Below the pieces are notes generated by a model. That model was not told where the DNA came from. It searched no databases and saw nothing but the letters and a program-made list of their open reading frames with translations. A stretch of 64,000 nt of DNA, taken from positions 254,689 to 318,688 of the forward strand of contig VXAA01001876.1 of NCBI GenBank assembly GCA_013399115.1, read 5' to 3'. Position numbers and translations under genes: made by a program. This DNA comes from Anseranas semipalmata (taxonomy: Eukaryota; Chordata; Aves; Anseriformes; Anseranatidae). How positions within the stretch are numbered: the first letter of the stretch is position 1; each line of letters begins with the position of its first letter. Positions 1 through 12,892 of the stretch are shown here, piece after piece.

Positions 1-48
1 TGAGAAAACAGTCTTTAGAAACCTACAGAAACAAATCCTGATGAAAAA

Positions 49-96
49 GAGGAAAAGGGAAAAGGAAAAGGAAAAGGAAAAGGAAAATGAGGGTTT
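49..96. repeat. (GGAAAA)n short microsatellite
   Basis: About five or six GGAAAA units lie in a purine-only run near the window start. It is a simple repeat with no sign of coding. Confidence 0.85.
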
Positions 97-199
97 CAGT
101 TTGTTTGCAAAGTTTGAGAATTAACTTCTCAAAGCTAGGTGAATTTGGGAGTTTAAGAGTAGGAATAAAAACATATTCTAGATGCATCTTTTTGTGCCT

Positions 200-288
200 A
201 ATAGTATCTATTTTTATCTTAGTTTTATCTTATCTTTATCTTATCTTACTTAGTTTTATCTTACTTTTTTCTTATCTATCTTTATCTC
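200..288. repeat. TTATC/TTTTATC-rich low-complexity tract
   Basis: Irregular tandem TTATC and TTTTATC units run for about 90 bases. The short plus-strand open frame across it (87-332) is low-complexity and is not called as a gene. Confidence 0.75.
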
Positions 289-3021
289 AGATTCACAAGC
301 CTTATACTCCTATACATGCACAGATGATGTAATGTAACTGCATGAACCAGGGCCCAGAGAGGCCAGGTTTCTGCTTTGACCTCTGGCTTGCTTGCTCTGG
401 GTAATGCAACTTGAAGTTGACTGTGTAACTAGTCTCTCCTGGGGACTCTCAGTCTGGTCCCTCATTTCTCCCACCAGCATGGCTGGATTTCCACTTACAT
501 TTCTCATTTTCTACACAAACCTCCCTAAAAGCTGTGGTTATCCTGATGGTTAAAATTGTCATTCCCTGGAGCATGGCAACTGGTATTGACAGGAGAATTC
601 ATCTGGACCCTGCCTAAAGGACAGGAAACAGGCAGAGAAAAACAATCTTCCTCTTCCACCTCATTCTAAGAGTGAAGGAGGGAAAATGAAGCCACGTGGT
701 TCAGAGATGAAGATATGAACTCTCTCCAACTTATCTTTCTCCCCTGCTACAACTGTGTCCCACAGAAACTTGCTCATGTCTGTAATCTTTCCACAGCTGA
801 CCTTGTGGTCCACGGGCAGCTTTGCCTCCCTCTCATCTGACTTCTTCACTTCTGACAATGCAGACCCCAGGTAACCCTGCTGTTTCCGGGAGGAGGTATA
901 GTGTAATGCATTTTTGCATTTGTTTGGAAGAGTACAGGAGAAATGTGCAGTTAATGGACTCCGACTGAAGAAAAGAGCAATTGATTTGGATCAAAGTTGA
1001 GCATAGGTAAGTTGATGAGCTTACATGGAGACTAACAGTCAAAACACTGTGGGGGTGCTAGAGAAACAGAATTTCACAAAGGGAATCTGGAATTTGACCT
1101 TTCAGTCACATTTTATTAGAGCACTTCATGCAGGTAGATGCATGTCATAGCACTATTTACTCTAATGTCAGTCTGCTGGGTTGTTGCCTGTGTCCACATG
1201 GAGCTCTGTCACAGTCAGGGAAGCTGATAGTGGCCTCTGGAAACATTTGAAGAGCTAATTTTGAGTGCAATCCTTCTGGAGATAAAACTGAAGCATGCTG
1301 ATAACGATAGCAACAAGGTCAGTTCCTAATTTAATTATTTCCTGCCCTGTTCATATGAAATACAAATGGAGGAATCGGCAAGCAGAAGGCAAGACTAAAA
1401 CTGGAAGGCATGTTCAGCATGGTTGTCATACTTTATTTGAAGCATGATTACTAAAACTATTTGGAAACGTTCCTTCTTGGAAAACAGCAGACCAGGAAAG
1501 TGACTTGTCAGTTTAACAGAAACCGTGAACTCTTTGGTGTAGGCACCCAAGCATGCAACTCACACTCATATCCAGCTTCAGCCATTTAGGTTGCCTCTCC
1601 TCTCCCAGAGAAGTTAACAAGCTACAACTGTAAGTTATCAAGCTGTCTATTATAAGCAGCCAGCCTCAACTCATCATCTCTATAATCATGACATAGGCGG
1701 CTCCTTTGACCTGGTCACTAAAATACTGCAAGTGACCAGAACCATTTCACTGCAGTTTAGAAACACTAATGGCACACATCAGTTAACATAATAATTGGTG
1801 ATTTATTGTCAAAAAGTATTATTTAAGTCAATAAACAAACTCATATACACTGGTTACCATGCATAGCTATTAAAAACATTGACTACCTTCACAATATTGT
1901 ACTTTGGAAAAGACCAATAAGCTGACTGAAATATTTGGCTCAACACAAAGCAAATGAATGAACACAATTAGCGTGGCTCCTGAAGGAACAGGAGCTTAAA
2001 CGACCATTTTTTTTCAGTCACCTGCACTCTGATACCTTGCAAATAGATTCAAGAAAATTTGATTGGGGCAGATATCTCAAAAATACCTGAGTGTACAAAA
2101 GTCCTGTGGGAAATTGAAAGTTGGCTGTAGGAGATGCTTTCAACTTGGTTTCTCCACTATCATCAGAGAAAAAGTGAAGTTTAGCCGCTGCCCTTCTGAC
2201 TGACCATCAGCTGTCTGCCTGTGAGTAACCTGGAACTATGTTGTCCTGGTTCAATAGGATGGCGAGTGAAGGAGGTGTTCCAGGGATGCAGAGGGAATCT
2301 GAAGGCAGTTCTGTACAAAGGACAGAAGGGAGGAAAGCTAATTATTGTGAAGATATGTGTGCAGACTTATAGGACACAAGCCCATAAAAAAAACAAGCTC
2401 ATTTTCTTGTCTTAGGGAACTTCTCTTAAAAAAAAATTAGGTATCAGACACAAAATAACAGTTCATCAGATGATGCCGCAGTTGCAAGGCACTATATGTA
2501 TATTTAACTAGGAAGCTCTGTTGCTTTTAGACTTTACTAAGACAAGTTTTTCTCACACTATTGTTTGAGAGCAGAACTTGCCTTACTACTTTGTAATGTT
2601 ATAATGCCAAATGCTAACCTTTCTGAGACTAGAAAATGCAATTTTGGGGGAAGAAAAAATGCTACTGAAAGCTTGTTATCTGTCTTTATGAAAAAAAAAA
2701 TTGCAGGTATTACATTAAACTTATCCAGCTGAAGGACATGACTAGCCTTGAATATAGCTGGTCAAAGGCAAGACCTCTCTTTTGGCAACTGCGTTCTGCT
2801 TACCTCAGAGGACCAGAAGCTGAAGATCCAGCCCCCCAGACTTGTGGAGGAAGGACCCAGCTGCAGCCTGTAGACATTGCTGACAGCCCCTGTTCCAGGG
2901 ATGGCAGGAGGCATAAGACTTTTGAAACAATGCAAACAGCCTGTTACAAGAATAACTGATAAAGAAATATTGGAGGCTCAAGCTTGTGTTTCTCCCAAAA
3001 GTGAATTTCACATACTCAGAG
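289..3021. other. Unique intergenic or intronic sequence, no feature seen
   Basis: Both strands have frequent stops and no open frame above about 75 codons. I see no repeat family, RNA gene or splice-bounded exon, only short A runs (near 2430 and 2691). Confidence 0.6.
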
Positions 3022-3048
3022 GTTTTTGTTTGTTTGTTTGTTTGTTTT
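3022..3048. repeat. (GTTT)n microsatellite
   Basis: A short GTTT tandem repeat of about six units in otherwise unique sequence. Confidence 0.85.
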
Positions 3049-5625
3049 CTGTGGGGTAAATGACAATATTATTGCCAACCAACCTGCAAAATATTTGAAC
3101 ATCCTGGCATTCCTTTCTGTTAATTTTAAAGGATTTTAAAAGACCTGGTATTAATGGCTTGGCTACTTCCAACACACTGACAAACTTATGTATGCAAAAA
3201 TGTGCTACTTTTATTGGGCAACAGAGCTGTGGGCAGCACTCAACATTCTTGGCTAAGTGACTGACAGAAAAATGATGCTTAGGTTAAGATGTTCTTTATT
3301 TTTCTCAGTTGTATGGTGCTTTTGTCATGAAATATCCTGTTGCTCTTATTCTCTACCAAAACAGATTCACTGCAGAGAAAAGCAGATATCAACTTCATTC
3401 CTTGCTGCCAAGATACATGTGGAGAGAACAGCTCTGTTTGTTCCTTGTCTACTCCTAGGTACTTCACATTTTAAGATTTTTCTTGCAGCTACGTCTTGCC
3501 TGGGCTGAGCTCTTACAAACCAATCTTCAGTTTGGGTTCTGAGAGGTAAAAAAAACACTTCTCAGGAAGATGGTCTAGTGGATGTCTTTGGATTTGCAGG
3601 TGCTTGGACTTTAGTTTTGAGGCTAACCCAGAGCTGTGTCTTAGGAGTGACTAGAAATAAGCGGGCAGTGGTGTTCAGGTCCAATGAAATTTACCACAGC
3701 TACACAAATACATTACCTCTAGGAAATCTTGGGATTAAATACCTATGGTTTTCATAATTTTTAAAGAGGTGGCTTCCAGAACAGAAATGGTGATGTAAGT
3801 GCTTAGCTGAGATGTGAAGAAACCCAGGATTAAATCTTGTTTTCAAACCAGGCCCTTGAAAATGTTGTTCTGAACTCTAGTCTAAGTGTGTCCACAGAGT
3901 GTATTTACCTGTCCCCGTGTGATTATTCAAGTCTTTGATATTCATTTTCATAGAATGATTCACAAAACTGAACTCTCAGTCTTAAGTGTGTCTGCAACAG
4001 AAAACTGAGTTTGTCTTATCTATTTGTGCTGTCTCATCTCACTCTTCAGCCAGAACATTTGTTACACTAAAATTCCCTTAATCTCCTCACTGTAAATCCC
4101 ACCCACTCACTTATCTGTTCTGCTCTGTGAAATGCAGGCATGTAAAACACTCACAAAATGAGACATATGAAATAGCCTTGCCTAACTTCAAGCTTTGTTT
4201 CTAGGCAGTCAACGCCTGGGACTTCAAGCTACTGTGTCACTAAAAAATGTAAGAACTGTTCTGTCACAGAACTCAAACTCTATTGGCAGTCCTGACTGAC
4301 AGACAATAGAAAAGCCCTCATGTCTCACACTTGTTCTTCTTAACCTTGTGCATGCTTTGTATCCTTAGAAAATGCATTATCTCATGATCCTTTAAATAAC
4401 AAATGACCTTATTCCTTTTAATGGGGTCATTAAGAACCCTAAAGTTCCAGGTATAAATTCCTGCTACTACTGTGCACCTTCATTTGTTATTCATATGTGA
4501 ATCCCTTTGGGTTCCCAATTACTATCCAGCAACAGCAATTGGCTCTTGAAATTATTCCCACAGGACTGACTTTGTAAAGGACATTGCAGTTTACATCTTA
4601 GTTCCCTAATTAAAGACACAACGCTCAATAAACCTTGAACAACTAGTAATTGGAAGCTAACAGTTAGTCTCATTGAATCCCCGTTGACACAGATTTTGTT
4701 GCCTGATAACTGACCACAAGTGGGTCATGTGAGAAGGCAGGAGTGAAGAAAGAGTATTAAGGTCATATGCTAGTGAAACTGAACCAGTGGGAATTAACTG
4801 GAAAAAGTCCCTTGTGTAGATGGTGCCTTAACATCCACAATTTGTTGCAACTCAGTGCACAACATCTGAAACACCACAGGTGCTACCATTCCAGCTCCCG
4901 GCTGGGGCAAGAAATAGCAGACGAGATTGGTGGGGGAAGGAATCCCTCCTTTGGGTTTCAAAGAACTTGCTGTCCTGCTCAGTATGCTGGTTTCTTCATT
5001 GCAAGTGCAAGTGCAACCTACCCATAACATAGCCCATGCCCATTTAGTTAAAATCTTGGCCCTGATGGTATTTCAAGAGCAGAAAGTTTTTGCTGCCTTC
5101 CCTTCCCCCTTCAGAATCAAGCCAGTTAAACCAACTAAGAGGATAACCAAGAGTATAATTTATTTGACTTTATCAATATTCCTTTTCAGCAAGTGCAAAG
5201 CAAAACATTTTTACTACTATAAACTTCATCTGTACTGTATTTAATACTCTTCCCCCATCCAAATATAAATGCAGATCTCTGAAAAAGAACACATAACTTC
5301 ACACATGTTCCAACTAATGATAGAAATATTGTAAGATTACTTAGTAAGAAAAACAGTATAAAACAAGAGTCTGAGTTAAGGTTATTGTGCTTTGATGAAA
5401 CATCCTTTTGGTTGTGACAAGAAGAAAGTTTGTGTGGAATTATATCAGAACTGCTATACTACTTCACTGCTTTCTTGTAACAGGAGCTTTTATGAATTAA
5501 TTGTCAAGTGAAAACAATGATCTTTTAAAACAATGCACAATTTCACAACTCCCTCTACTTTGCATCAGTCCTGTTACCTCCTGCCATTATTTTTTTTCAT
5601 CATAAAAGCATAACATAAGAAGGAC
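3049..5625. other. Unique sequence, no feature seen
   Basis: The longest frame is 105 codons (4927-5244, plus). It has no recognisable domain and ends in a low-complexity K/Y-rich tail, so it looks like chance. No repeat is recognised. Confidence 0.55.
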
Positions 5626-5995
5626 AATATGGACTCAAAACAAGGGCGCATCAAGCCCAGCAGCCCATCTTCACCACTTGCCTTTAGCCGATGTCCAGGA
5701 AAACGTAAGACCAATATAAGCATATTCCCCTGCCATGTCCCCAGGACTCTCCATTCTCCACCTATTTTCTACGCAGGGAACTTCCTGATCCTGATATGGT
5801 TTGCTGAATAACCTATTGTCTTTTGAACATTAATCACATCTTTCTCCAATGGGATACAAACATTCTGTATCCACAAAATCCAGTGTCCTTTGGGAAGGAG
5901 CTTCACAGACCTACTGCCTACTGAGTGAAAAACCACCTCCTTTCATTTGTTTTAAATTCGATTCCTTTGATAGTCTGTAGGTTTTGCATTGAAAT
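5626..5995 (-). mobile_element. Ancient CR1 LINE relic (3' coding region), minus strand
   Basis: The plus strand reads as a decayed reverse complement of the CR1 C-terminal reverse-transcriptase region. The landmarks are a block resembling 'catctagcccagtatcc' near 5650, 'ggaaggagcttcacagac' at 5895, then a block around 5930-5960 with 'cctttcatttgttttaaa'. The same order is known from old CR1 copies abundant in turtles and crocodiles. Numerous indels and stops make it non-functional. Divergence is clearly greater than in the CR1 copies at 38, 47 and 51 kb. The edges are approximate. Confidence 0.6.
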
Positions 5996-6980
5996 AACGT
6001 TGTCCTTAGTTCAAAGGGAGTCTAGTAATTTGTTTGCAAGACTCTGACATGACATTTCCTGGCGCTTGTACAAGACCATGTATCTGTTTTACGCAGACAT
6101 TCACACCAATAGTGCACATTTTAGTTGGTGGCCTGTTACATGCACACAGCAGTGCTATGACTGGTACAAAACCTTACAGCAGAGCAGCAGAAAGTAAAGC
6201 ATAACCAAAAGCTCTGCCTGTGACACTTGTTCCATCTAGCACTTCCCCAGTTCCAGTACTGATGGGTTTGAGGCATAGGGCACAGCTTACCCACTCCCCT
6301 GGGTCTGGCATGCCTGCAGTGCATTAGCATCATCCTCCCCTGATGCTGCCACTAGGCAGGGGTTTGCCCTTCCGCGGATTCACTTGTTTGATTCGGTCTT
6401 AAAGACTCTCAGGAGATGCCAGAGCTGGCTTTTGTTTCAGCACCTAATTGCTATGGAGAGGACTACAGCATTACTGTAAGTAAAAACACTAAAATGCCTT
6501 GTCTTTTATTCCTTAAAACCTAGAATGAGGCTCTTTAATGAGATTCAAAGGTGGAATGACAAACAGAAATGAAAATAGTACATCTCCAGATGGCAGTAAA
6601 GTTCATTCAATTTGAGCACCTGAGGCAGAAAATCAAATGGTATAGACAAATATATCAAAATATCAGTGCAATTCTCTCTTTGCCTTAGAGGGACTGTTCA
6701 TGAAAGAGTGAAACGATATGTCTTTAATAGTAAAAACAGCAAAACAGTCACAAGCATGACAAGAGCCAAGTGAGGAGTAAACAGAAGAGAAACATGGCAA
6801 AAGATCTGCTTTGCTTAGTAGATAGCTTGCAATAGGATTAATGGAAAGAACAGTCACAGGAACATTACACCAGATCCTTGGCTGCGCTAGGTGACAGGGC
6901 AAGGACATTGGTGTATCTGCTGCCTTTTCACCCCTTACTTTTTTCCCTCTCTCCCTTTGGCAGATTGTAAGTATTTTTAA
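5996..6980. other. Unique sequence, no feature seen
   Basis: No repeat or gene signal is seen. It includes the start of a 207-codon minus-strand open frame (6663-7286), which is judged chance. Confidence 0.5.
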
Positions 6981-7130
6981 TTGGTAGTGCAGGAGCGCTG
7001 AGCCAGCTTCCTGCACTGTGCCAGGCGCTGTGCACACAGACAGACATGTGCACTGCCACCTCTGCAGAGCTTCAACTACAAATGTAAGAGGAAACAAGAG
7101 ACAGGGACAGCAAACAAAGACAGGGTGGGC
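6981..7130 (+). repeat. Probable ancient SINE/CR1-tail relic
   Basis: 'ctgtgccaggcgctgtgcac' followed about 40 bases later by 'agagcttcaactacaaatgtaag' and 'aagagacaggga' matches, in order, an old interspersed repeat I recall from sauropsid genomes: 'gtgctaggcgctgtacaaacac', then 'agagcttacaatctaagt', then 'agacaagagaca'. The exact family name is uncertain. A similar element is better preserved at 49.35 kb. Confidence 0.45.
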
Positions 7131-8715
7131 AGGCAATATGTGAAATGCATGACGGCTGTTTCCCTGTGTCTCCCAAGCAGCAAGCTGTGTGACAGGAGAA
7201 CCAAGTGCTAACCATTCACACGAGCAGAAAGCTGCTGTTAGGTACTGGAGAAAGATGAGGAGCAGGATTTTTACAGATTGTGACAAACCTAGGGCAGCTT
7301 AGGCCCAGATGTTGGGGGAGGACTGGGCAGTCCCGTCTTGTGCAGTGGAGAGCTGTCCACCAGCGGTGCTGGTGCCCGTGGGGGGATCCTCACTCCTCCA
7401 GGAGCGCAGAGTCTGGGATAGTCTGCGTCTCAGTGCCATGCGTCCTCTGCCCTGTTTGGTCTGGACCCAGGCCAAGCACAAGTGTCCCTCAGCTGGGAGG
7501 AGAGGCCATTTTGCAGAGGTGTGAGTGGCCAGTCAAGGTGCTCTGTTGCCGCATGGGGTGAGCAACGCAGAGACCCTGGTGTTGCGGAAGAGCTCCTGTT
7601 CTCTTCCTGGGCAGAAGAAGGGGTCTCTGGTCATTGCACACGGAAACAGACTTATCCTTATTGAAAAGGCCCAACAGAAACACATTTTTCTGCTCCTGAA
7701 GACTGACAAGGAGTCATTTCTCTGCTGGGCACCCCATGCATCAAATGATGCCACTTTTTCTCTTAAAAAACAGAGAAAAAGTCTGTTGTTTGGGATGTCC
7801 TGCCAAATGAGCACTTTGGATTTGACTGACTGGGGTAAAGTTGGCTGTGAACTCTACTTTGCTGAGGGTCTGTGCAGTCTGAATAGTCTGCTGTGTTATG
7901 CAGAGCCAAGGACATAACTGCACATGGTCTGACAACTAATCAGCAGTTCATCCCACCAGTGCTGTTCTGTAGCAGCTGAACACAGATCCTGGACAAGAGC
8001 TTACTAACTGCCCACCAGCAATCATTGAATGATAACACATGCAGTTCCCCACATGTTTATGCAGATACTCAGATTTATCTGACAGTTTTATACCCAGAAG
8101 CATGATACACAGTAATTAAAATTAAAAATGTTTTGACAGCCAAAACAAATGGCTATATAAATTAGAAAGCTGTAAAAAGCAATGGTATCCAAAAATAAAG
8201 ATCCATAGATAAATCAGAATGCTGCAACAGAGAATGTTTTAATACAAGCATGTTAATGTACAGCAGTTCTTAAATATAGGCTCAGGTTCTGACTGGGAGA
8301 AGAGTAATTTTTCAGTAATAGCCAAGGGAAGCTGCGAGAGATTAAACGAAAAAAATCTTCTTGGTAAGCATGGGATTGAAGGGAAAGAAAGGGTATACCC
8401 TTCCAGTGAGAGGTAAATCTTTCAGAGGTGGTGGGGCAGGGAGATGTGCTGCTGTTCAGGGTTTTCTCCCCATTGTCTTGTCAAGAGGGGTGTGGAGAGT
8501 GTTGCAGCACCAGGAGAGGGCTGGAGGGTGCCTTCACCCTGCATATTCTGCAGGTGGCAATAGGGATCAGTAAGGTTCTGCCCTCTCCTGTTATGCTTGT
8601 GTAGCCACATACTGCCCTATTGTGTGCCTCTAAAAGGCAGGAGCCATCCTGGCTTTGGTTCCCACTTGTACAGTTTTGCACCAGAGGGAGGGCAGTCTCC
8701 ATCTGAAAAATAAGA
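7131..8715. other. Unique sequence, no feature seen
   Basis: Several overlapping short frames on both strands (about 60-130 codons) look like shadows of a moderately GC-rich stretch. None shows a known motif. Confidence 0.5.
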
Positions 8716-8780
8716 TAAAATAAAATAAAATAAAATAAAATAAAATAAAATAAAATAAAATAAAATAAAATAAAATAAAA
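8716..8780. repeat. (TAAAA)13 pentanucleotide microsatellite
   Basis: Thirteen perfect TAAAA units. Read on the minus strand they give a FYFIL-type repeat that inflates two open frames, neither of which is called. A perfect array of this length is likely to be length-polymorphic. Confidence 0.95.
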
Positions 8781-11700
8781 TAATGCAAATGTTAACCTGC
8801 AAATCTCTGAGACAAATCCCTTCCCCTTTGCTTCTCTCAAGGGTCTGCAGCTTCTTGCCTTACCAAGTGAGCCATGTCCTGGCCCTGACGCTTTAAGCAG
8901 ACCCTGTGGCTCAGCAGTAGATTTGGAGCAGGTCTTCTCTGCTACTGGTTTACAGCCAACATCAGTCACACTGCTTGGGGTCCTCACAGTGCAGCTGCCC
9001 CTCTGGCCTTGGATGACAGCCTGGGAGCCTTGGTGAAAATGTCTGCAAAGCTGAAAGCAGCTTCAACAGATGTTTGAAAGAGTATTTGCTCCCAGAGTAA
9101 TCTCTGGACTTTGTTCTGGTTCTGACTCAACCACAGGACAGTCAGAGCTTTGGATGACAAGTGGCTTCAGGAATGGCCGATAGGAGATGAATGAATGTCA
9201 ACCCTGCATCAGTGGGATTGCACACCAGGAAAATAACTTCCCACCAGTGCAGCTTTCTTTTCCCAAGAGGCTTTTCAAATTCTAAAAAATGCTGTCACTC
9301 ACCAGGCTCACCCCACCTCTACAAGTCCTAGTGAATTTACCTGGGGCTTTGGGCACACAGTTCTGTCCAATGACAATGGGAAGGAGAGGGAAGATATAGT
9401 AAAAAACTTAAACATAGTCAAATAGTCAGATAAGGAGGATGGTAGCCTTTCTGTAGCAATTAAAACATCATTATCTAAGACATACTCCTTACTCCAGCAC
9501 ACAGTTGTATGAAACCTACCCCATGCCTTCCTCAAATAGGCTGAGCTCAGTAGGGTAAATGGAGTCTGTCTCTGATTTCACCTCACTGGCATAGCTCCAG
9601 GTAGCTTCAGCAGGATGCCTTGATTTGCTCTGGCCACTAGTGAAAACAAAACCCACCAAAGGCTCTGGAGCTCAGAGCTGTTTGTGCTGAGCAACAAGAT
9701 GACTGAGTAAATGACAGAGTGCTGAGTCCAATTTTCTCAGCTTAGTATCTCTAATAAGGTGGTTCTTGGAAAGGCACTGCTTTTGGAAAGCAAGGCAGAA
9801 GTTCTGCGTGGCCATTCCTGGAGAGGTACGTAAATTTATGCAACAATTATGAGGACTCCTGTTCACAGAATAACTTGTATCTGCATTAGATTTACCAAGA
9901 GGGAGGGCAGGGAATATTTGTCCCTTTCAGTAATGGACAGTACTGAAAGCAATACTTCTTTTCCAGATCACACAAATGAGTCAGGCTTTAAAAAAACATC
10001 ACACCCTGTGTGGCACTGGTTACCTCTGCACTGGGAAATAAACTGTTAAGGCCACAGAATCTCTTAAAACTGTACTGATAACTTGGGAGCATAAGTTGTT
10101 TTCTGCATGTTTGTTTCTGGTTGCTGTCAAATACATGGGGACTGACTGACCATTGTGTTAACTCCATTGGCATTAAGCTGTAAATCCATAGCTCTAGATG
10201 GAGTTCTGTGGGTATAAATCTGCAGTACTGCAATAAATACTTGGGTCCTCTGAGTCACGTTAATGTGACTTTTTCCTCATATTAGAAACTACCATTATTT
10301 TTCCCCTTGTATCCTCAAAAGCTTGAGGATCCAAGACAAACTTGTATCACCTTGTCTGCCTCTGAGAGGTGACATGACAGTAGTTGAACATGGCAAGCTT
10401 TCTCTCGTTGATGGCGAGGTGACTTAATATCTGCTCTTTGTAGTGCTGAGCTCCAGGAACATCATTTGAATGTTCATTTGGATAGGTTATGGTGCTTGCC
10501 TTGGGTTTGTTATTCTGTCTTGGCTGTTAAGTGGCTGCAGTATTTTACCTATTTGTGACAGGCACTTAACAAAACAGGAGAGGACTTTTTAAATGAAACC
10601 TATCTACAAAACAGGTGACCATTTGCAGCTAAACTGTCTTGAAGAGAAAATGCTAACCAAGGTCTTCAGAAGATTCTTACCCAGGGGCACGGTGTTCTGA
10701 AATATGCCTATGCAGGCACAATCTGAAGGACAAGAAGCCTTCTTAGTTCCTCCCATGAGGAGTCATGGGGCTCATCTTTCCATGGGAGTGAGCTCCAGTG
10801 CTGACAAAGCAGACAGTGAGACTGAACCTCTTTGTGGCCTTAGGTAACCACCCAGAAATACAGCACTAAAACCCTCATGACATTCTGCTCTGCCCACTCC
10901 CCACCCAGAAACACATGTGGGAGGCAAACACCAGTCCAACAAAAAGCCAGGGCAGTAAACTGATGTACATAGCAGAGCACAGTGGGGAACATGACTTGGC
11001 ACCTATCATGATTAGACTCTGGGAAAAGCAGAGAGAAATCTCTTGAAAGCACTGAGATTGGTTGCAGATTGTTTTAATTGTTTTCTCCAAATGGCCCTTG
11101 GCTTCATGTATTCAGGCCCCTCTCTCCCTGAGGACTGTTTAGAAAAGAGCCCAACACAAACTTTGAAGTATCGGCTGTGGTAAAAGATGAAATGATTGTC
11201 AATGCTAGAAGGAAGCAGAATTCAACTGCTGCCAGCCTCCCCAGAGGAAGTTCTGAATTTGATGGTGCTGATGAACACAGCCAACAAACTCCTGCCCTCC
11301 TAATCCTTATCCCACCTCTTTGTGTAGTTCTTCTACCAGCTAGAGTCTATCCACACAACTGTTTTGGTGAGGTATAGATGGAAACACACTGGGGGAGAAC
11401 ACCTATCTTCTTGCTGTTTGACCCCAAGATGTGTTGTCCCATCTGATCCCACATCCTATTGAATACATGCCACTGGTCTTTAAAACAGAAGAGACCACAC
11501 CTAGAGGCTTCAGAATGAAGAGGATGCCACTACTTAATTTGATCTTCCTTTATCCAAAAAAATAATTTTGGATAATTCTTATGACTCCTAAGAGGGAAAA
11601 AGTGCACTGTGATCCAATGTTGTGCTATATAGTGTTTTCTTTGGTACTACCTCATGATAATGAAAAGGTGCTATTCAGCAGTAATGACTATTGTGGAGTA

Positions 11701-12368
11701 TTTTTTAATTAACAAGAGAGTGGACAATGGATACAGACAGATCTCACAATTCACCTTTGCACTACGAAGAATAAAATCATTCTGGTTTGCTCCCCAGCAA
11801 TACACCTCCCTAAATGCCAGATCTGCAACTGAAACATCTGCCAGCTTTACATGTGTAGTCAAACCTGCCATTAGTTTCACATGTTGAAAATATTATGAAA
11901 TGGCTAAGATAAATGTGAAAAAATCCTAGAGTGGAAGGCAAACAATCCTTTTCAAGACCAGGTCTTGGCTTTCACGTGAAGAGTTATGACCCATGTATGC
12001 AAGCCTGTTCTTACAGGTTCTTAACCTGTTTGAACAGGACTGACCATTGCTGGTCATCATCTCTGTGATTAATTGCAGGGACTCATACCTCAGTGCTGTT
12101 TTTAAAAAGGTCCCTGTCAATTATCCGCTGTCTTTAATTTCCAAGGAAAATCACATGAAGTGCATGTGGTCTCTACCAGCTAAGCTCAGATGCCACCAGA
12201 TCACTTTTAGTAGGTTCAGAGATTCATTATTTAAACCACTATTCAAATTATTTCAAGATTAAATTCCAAGTGGAGAAGCATTAAAATGCATGATCCCCAC
12301 CCGCCTAACGTTCTTCCAGAAATGACTGTCCTCATTTATGAAGTACTTCTATTTAGCAAAAGCAGAAG
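8781..12368. other. Unique sequence, no feature seen
   Basis: About 3.6 kb of sequence with frequent stops. I recognise no repeat family, RNA gene or exon. Confidence 0.55.
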
Positions 12369-12389
12369 AAACAACAACAACAACAACAA
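12369..12389. repeat. (CAA)n microsatellite
   Basis: About seven CAA units. Confidence 0.85.
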
Positions 12390-12732
12390 GATTTTAATTC
12401 ACTAGACAGGGATTGCTGAATATGCACACATCCCAGAAAGTGAAGAACTGGCATTTCAGGCTATGAAGGTTAATAATGGGCTGCTGATTCACTTGGCATT
12501 AACAAATGTTTATTTATAAGCAAGCCAGATGACTGAAAAAAAAAAAAAAAAAGTGTTGAGTAGTAAATTATGTGAAATAGACATATTGCTAAATGAAATG
12601 AAATTAAACCTGCTATAATAAAAAAAATAAATCAGGCCTTTCTGTTATTGCTTCTATGTTGCCATGGAAGGTCTTCCTTTAACATTATTAGATAAAAGGA
12701 AAAAGAATTCCGTGATCCTGTGATCCTTTTTA
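12390..12732. other. Unique AT-rich sequence with an A17 run
   Basis: It holds an A run at about 12536-12552 and no other feature. Confidence 0.55.
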
Positions 12733-12733
12733 T

Positions 12734-12817
<84 letters not shown>

Positions 12818-12819
12818 TT

Positions 12820-12887
<68 letters not shown>

Positions 12888-12892
12888 TTTTT
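12733..12892. repeat. Long (TTTC)n microsatellite, about 160 bp
   Basis: A nearly perfect TTTC tetranucleotide array has one interruption (five Ts at 12816-12820) and ends in a T run. All frames across it are artefactual low-complexity FLS or KER repeats. The strict strand bias (all C/T on one strand) makes it a candidate for triplex (H-DNA) structure and for length variation. Confidence 0.97.

Noticed and set aside
6663..7286. 207-codon minus-strand open frame
   Set aside because: It has no recognisable domain and overlaps an old repeat relic. One frame of this length is within chance expectation for 128 kb of strand sequence.
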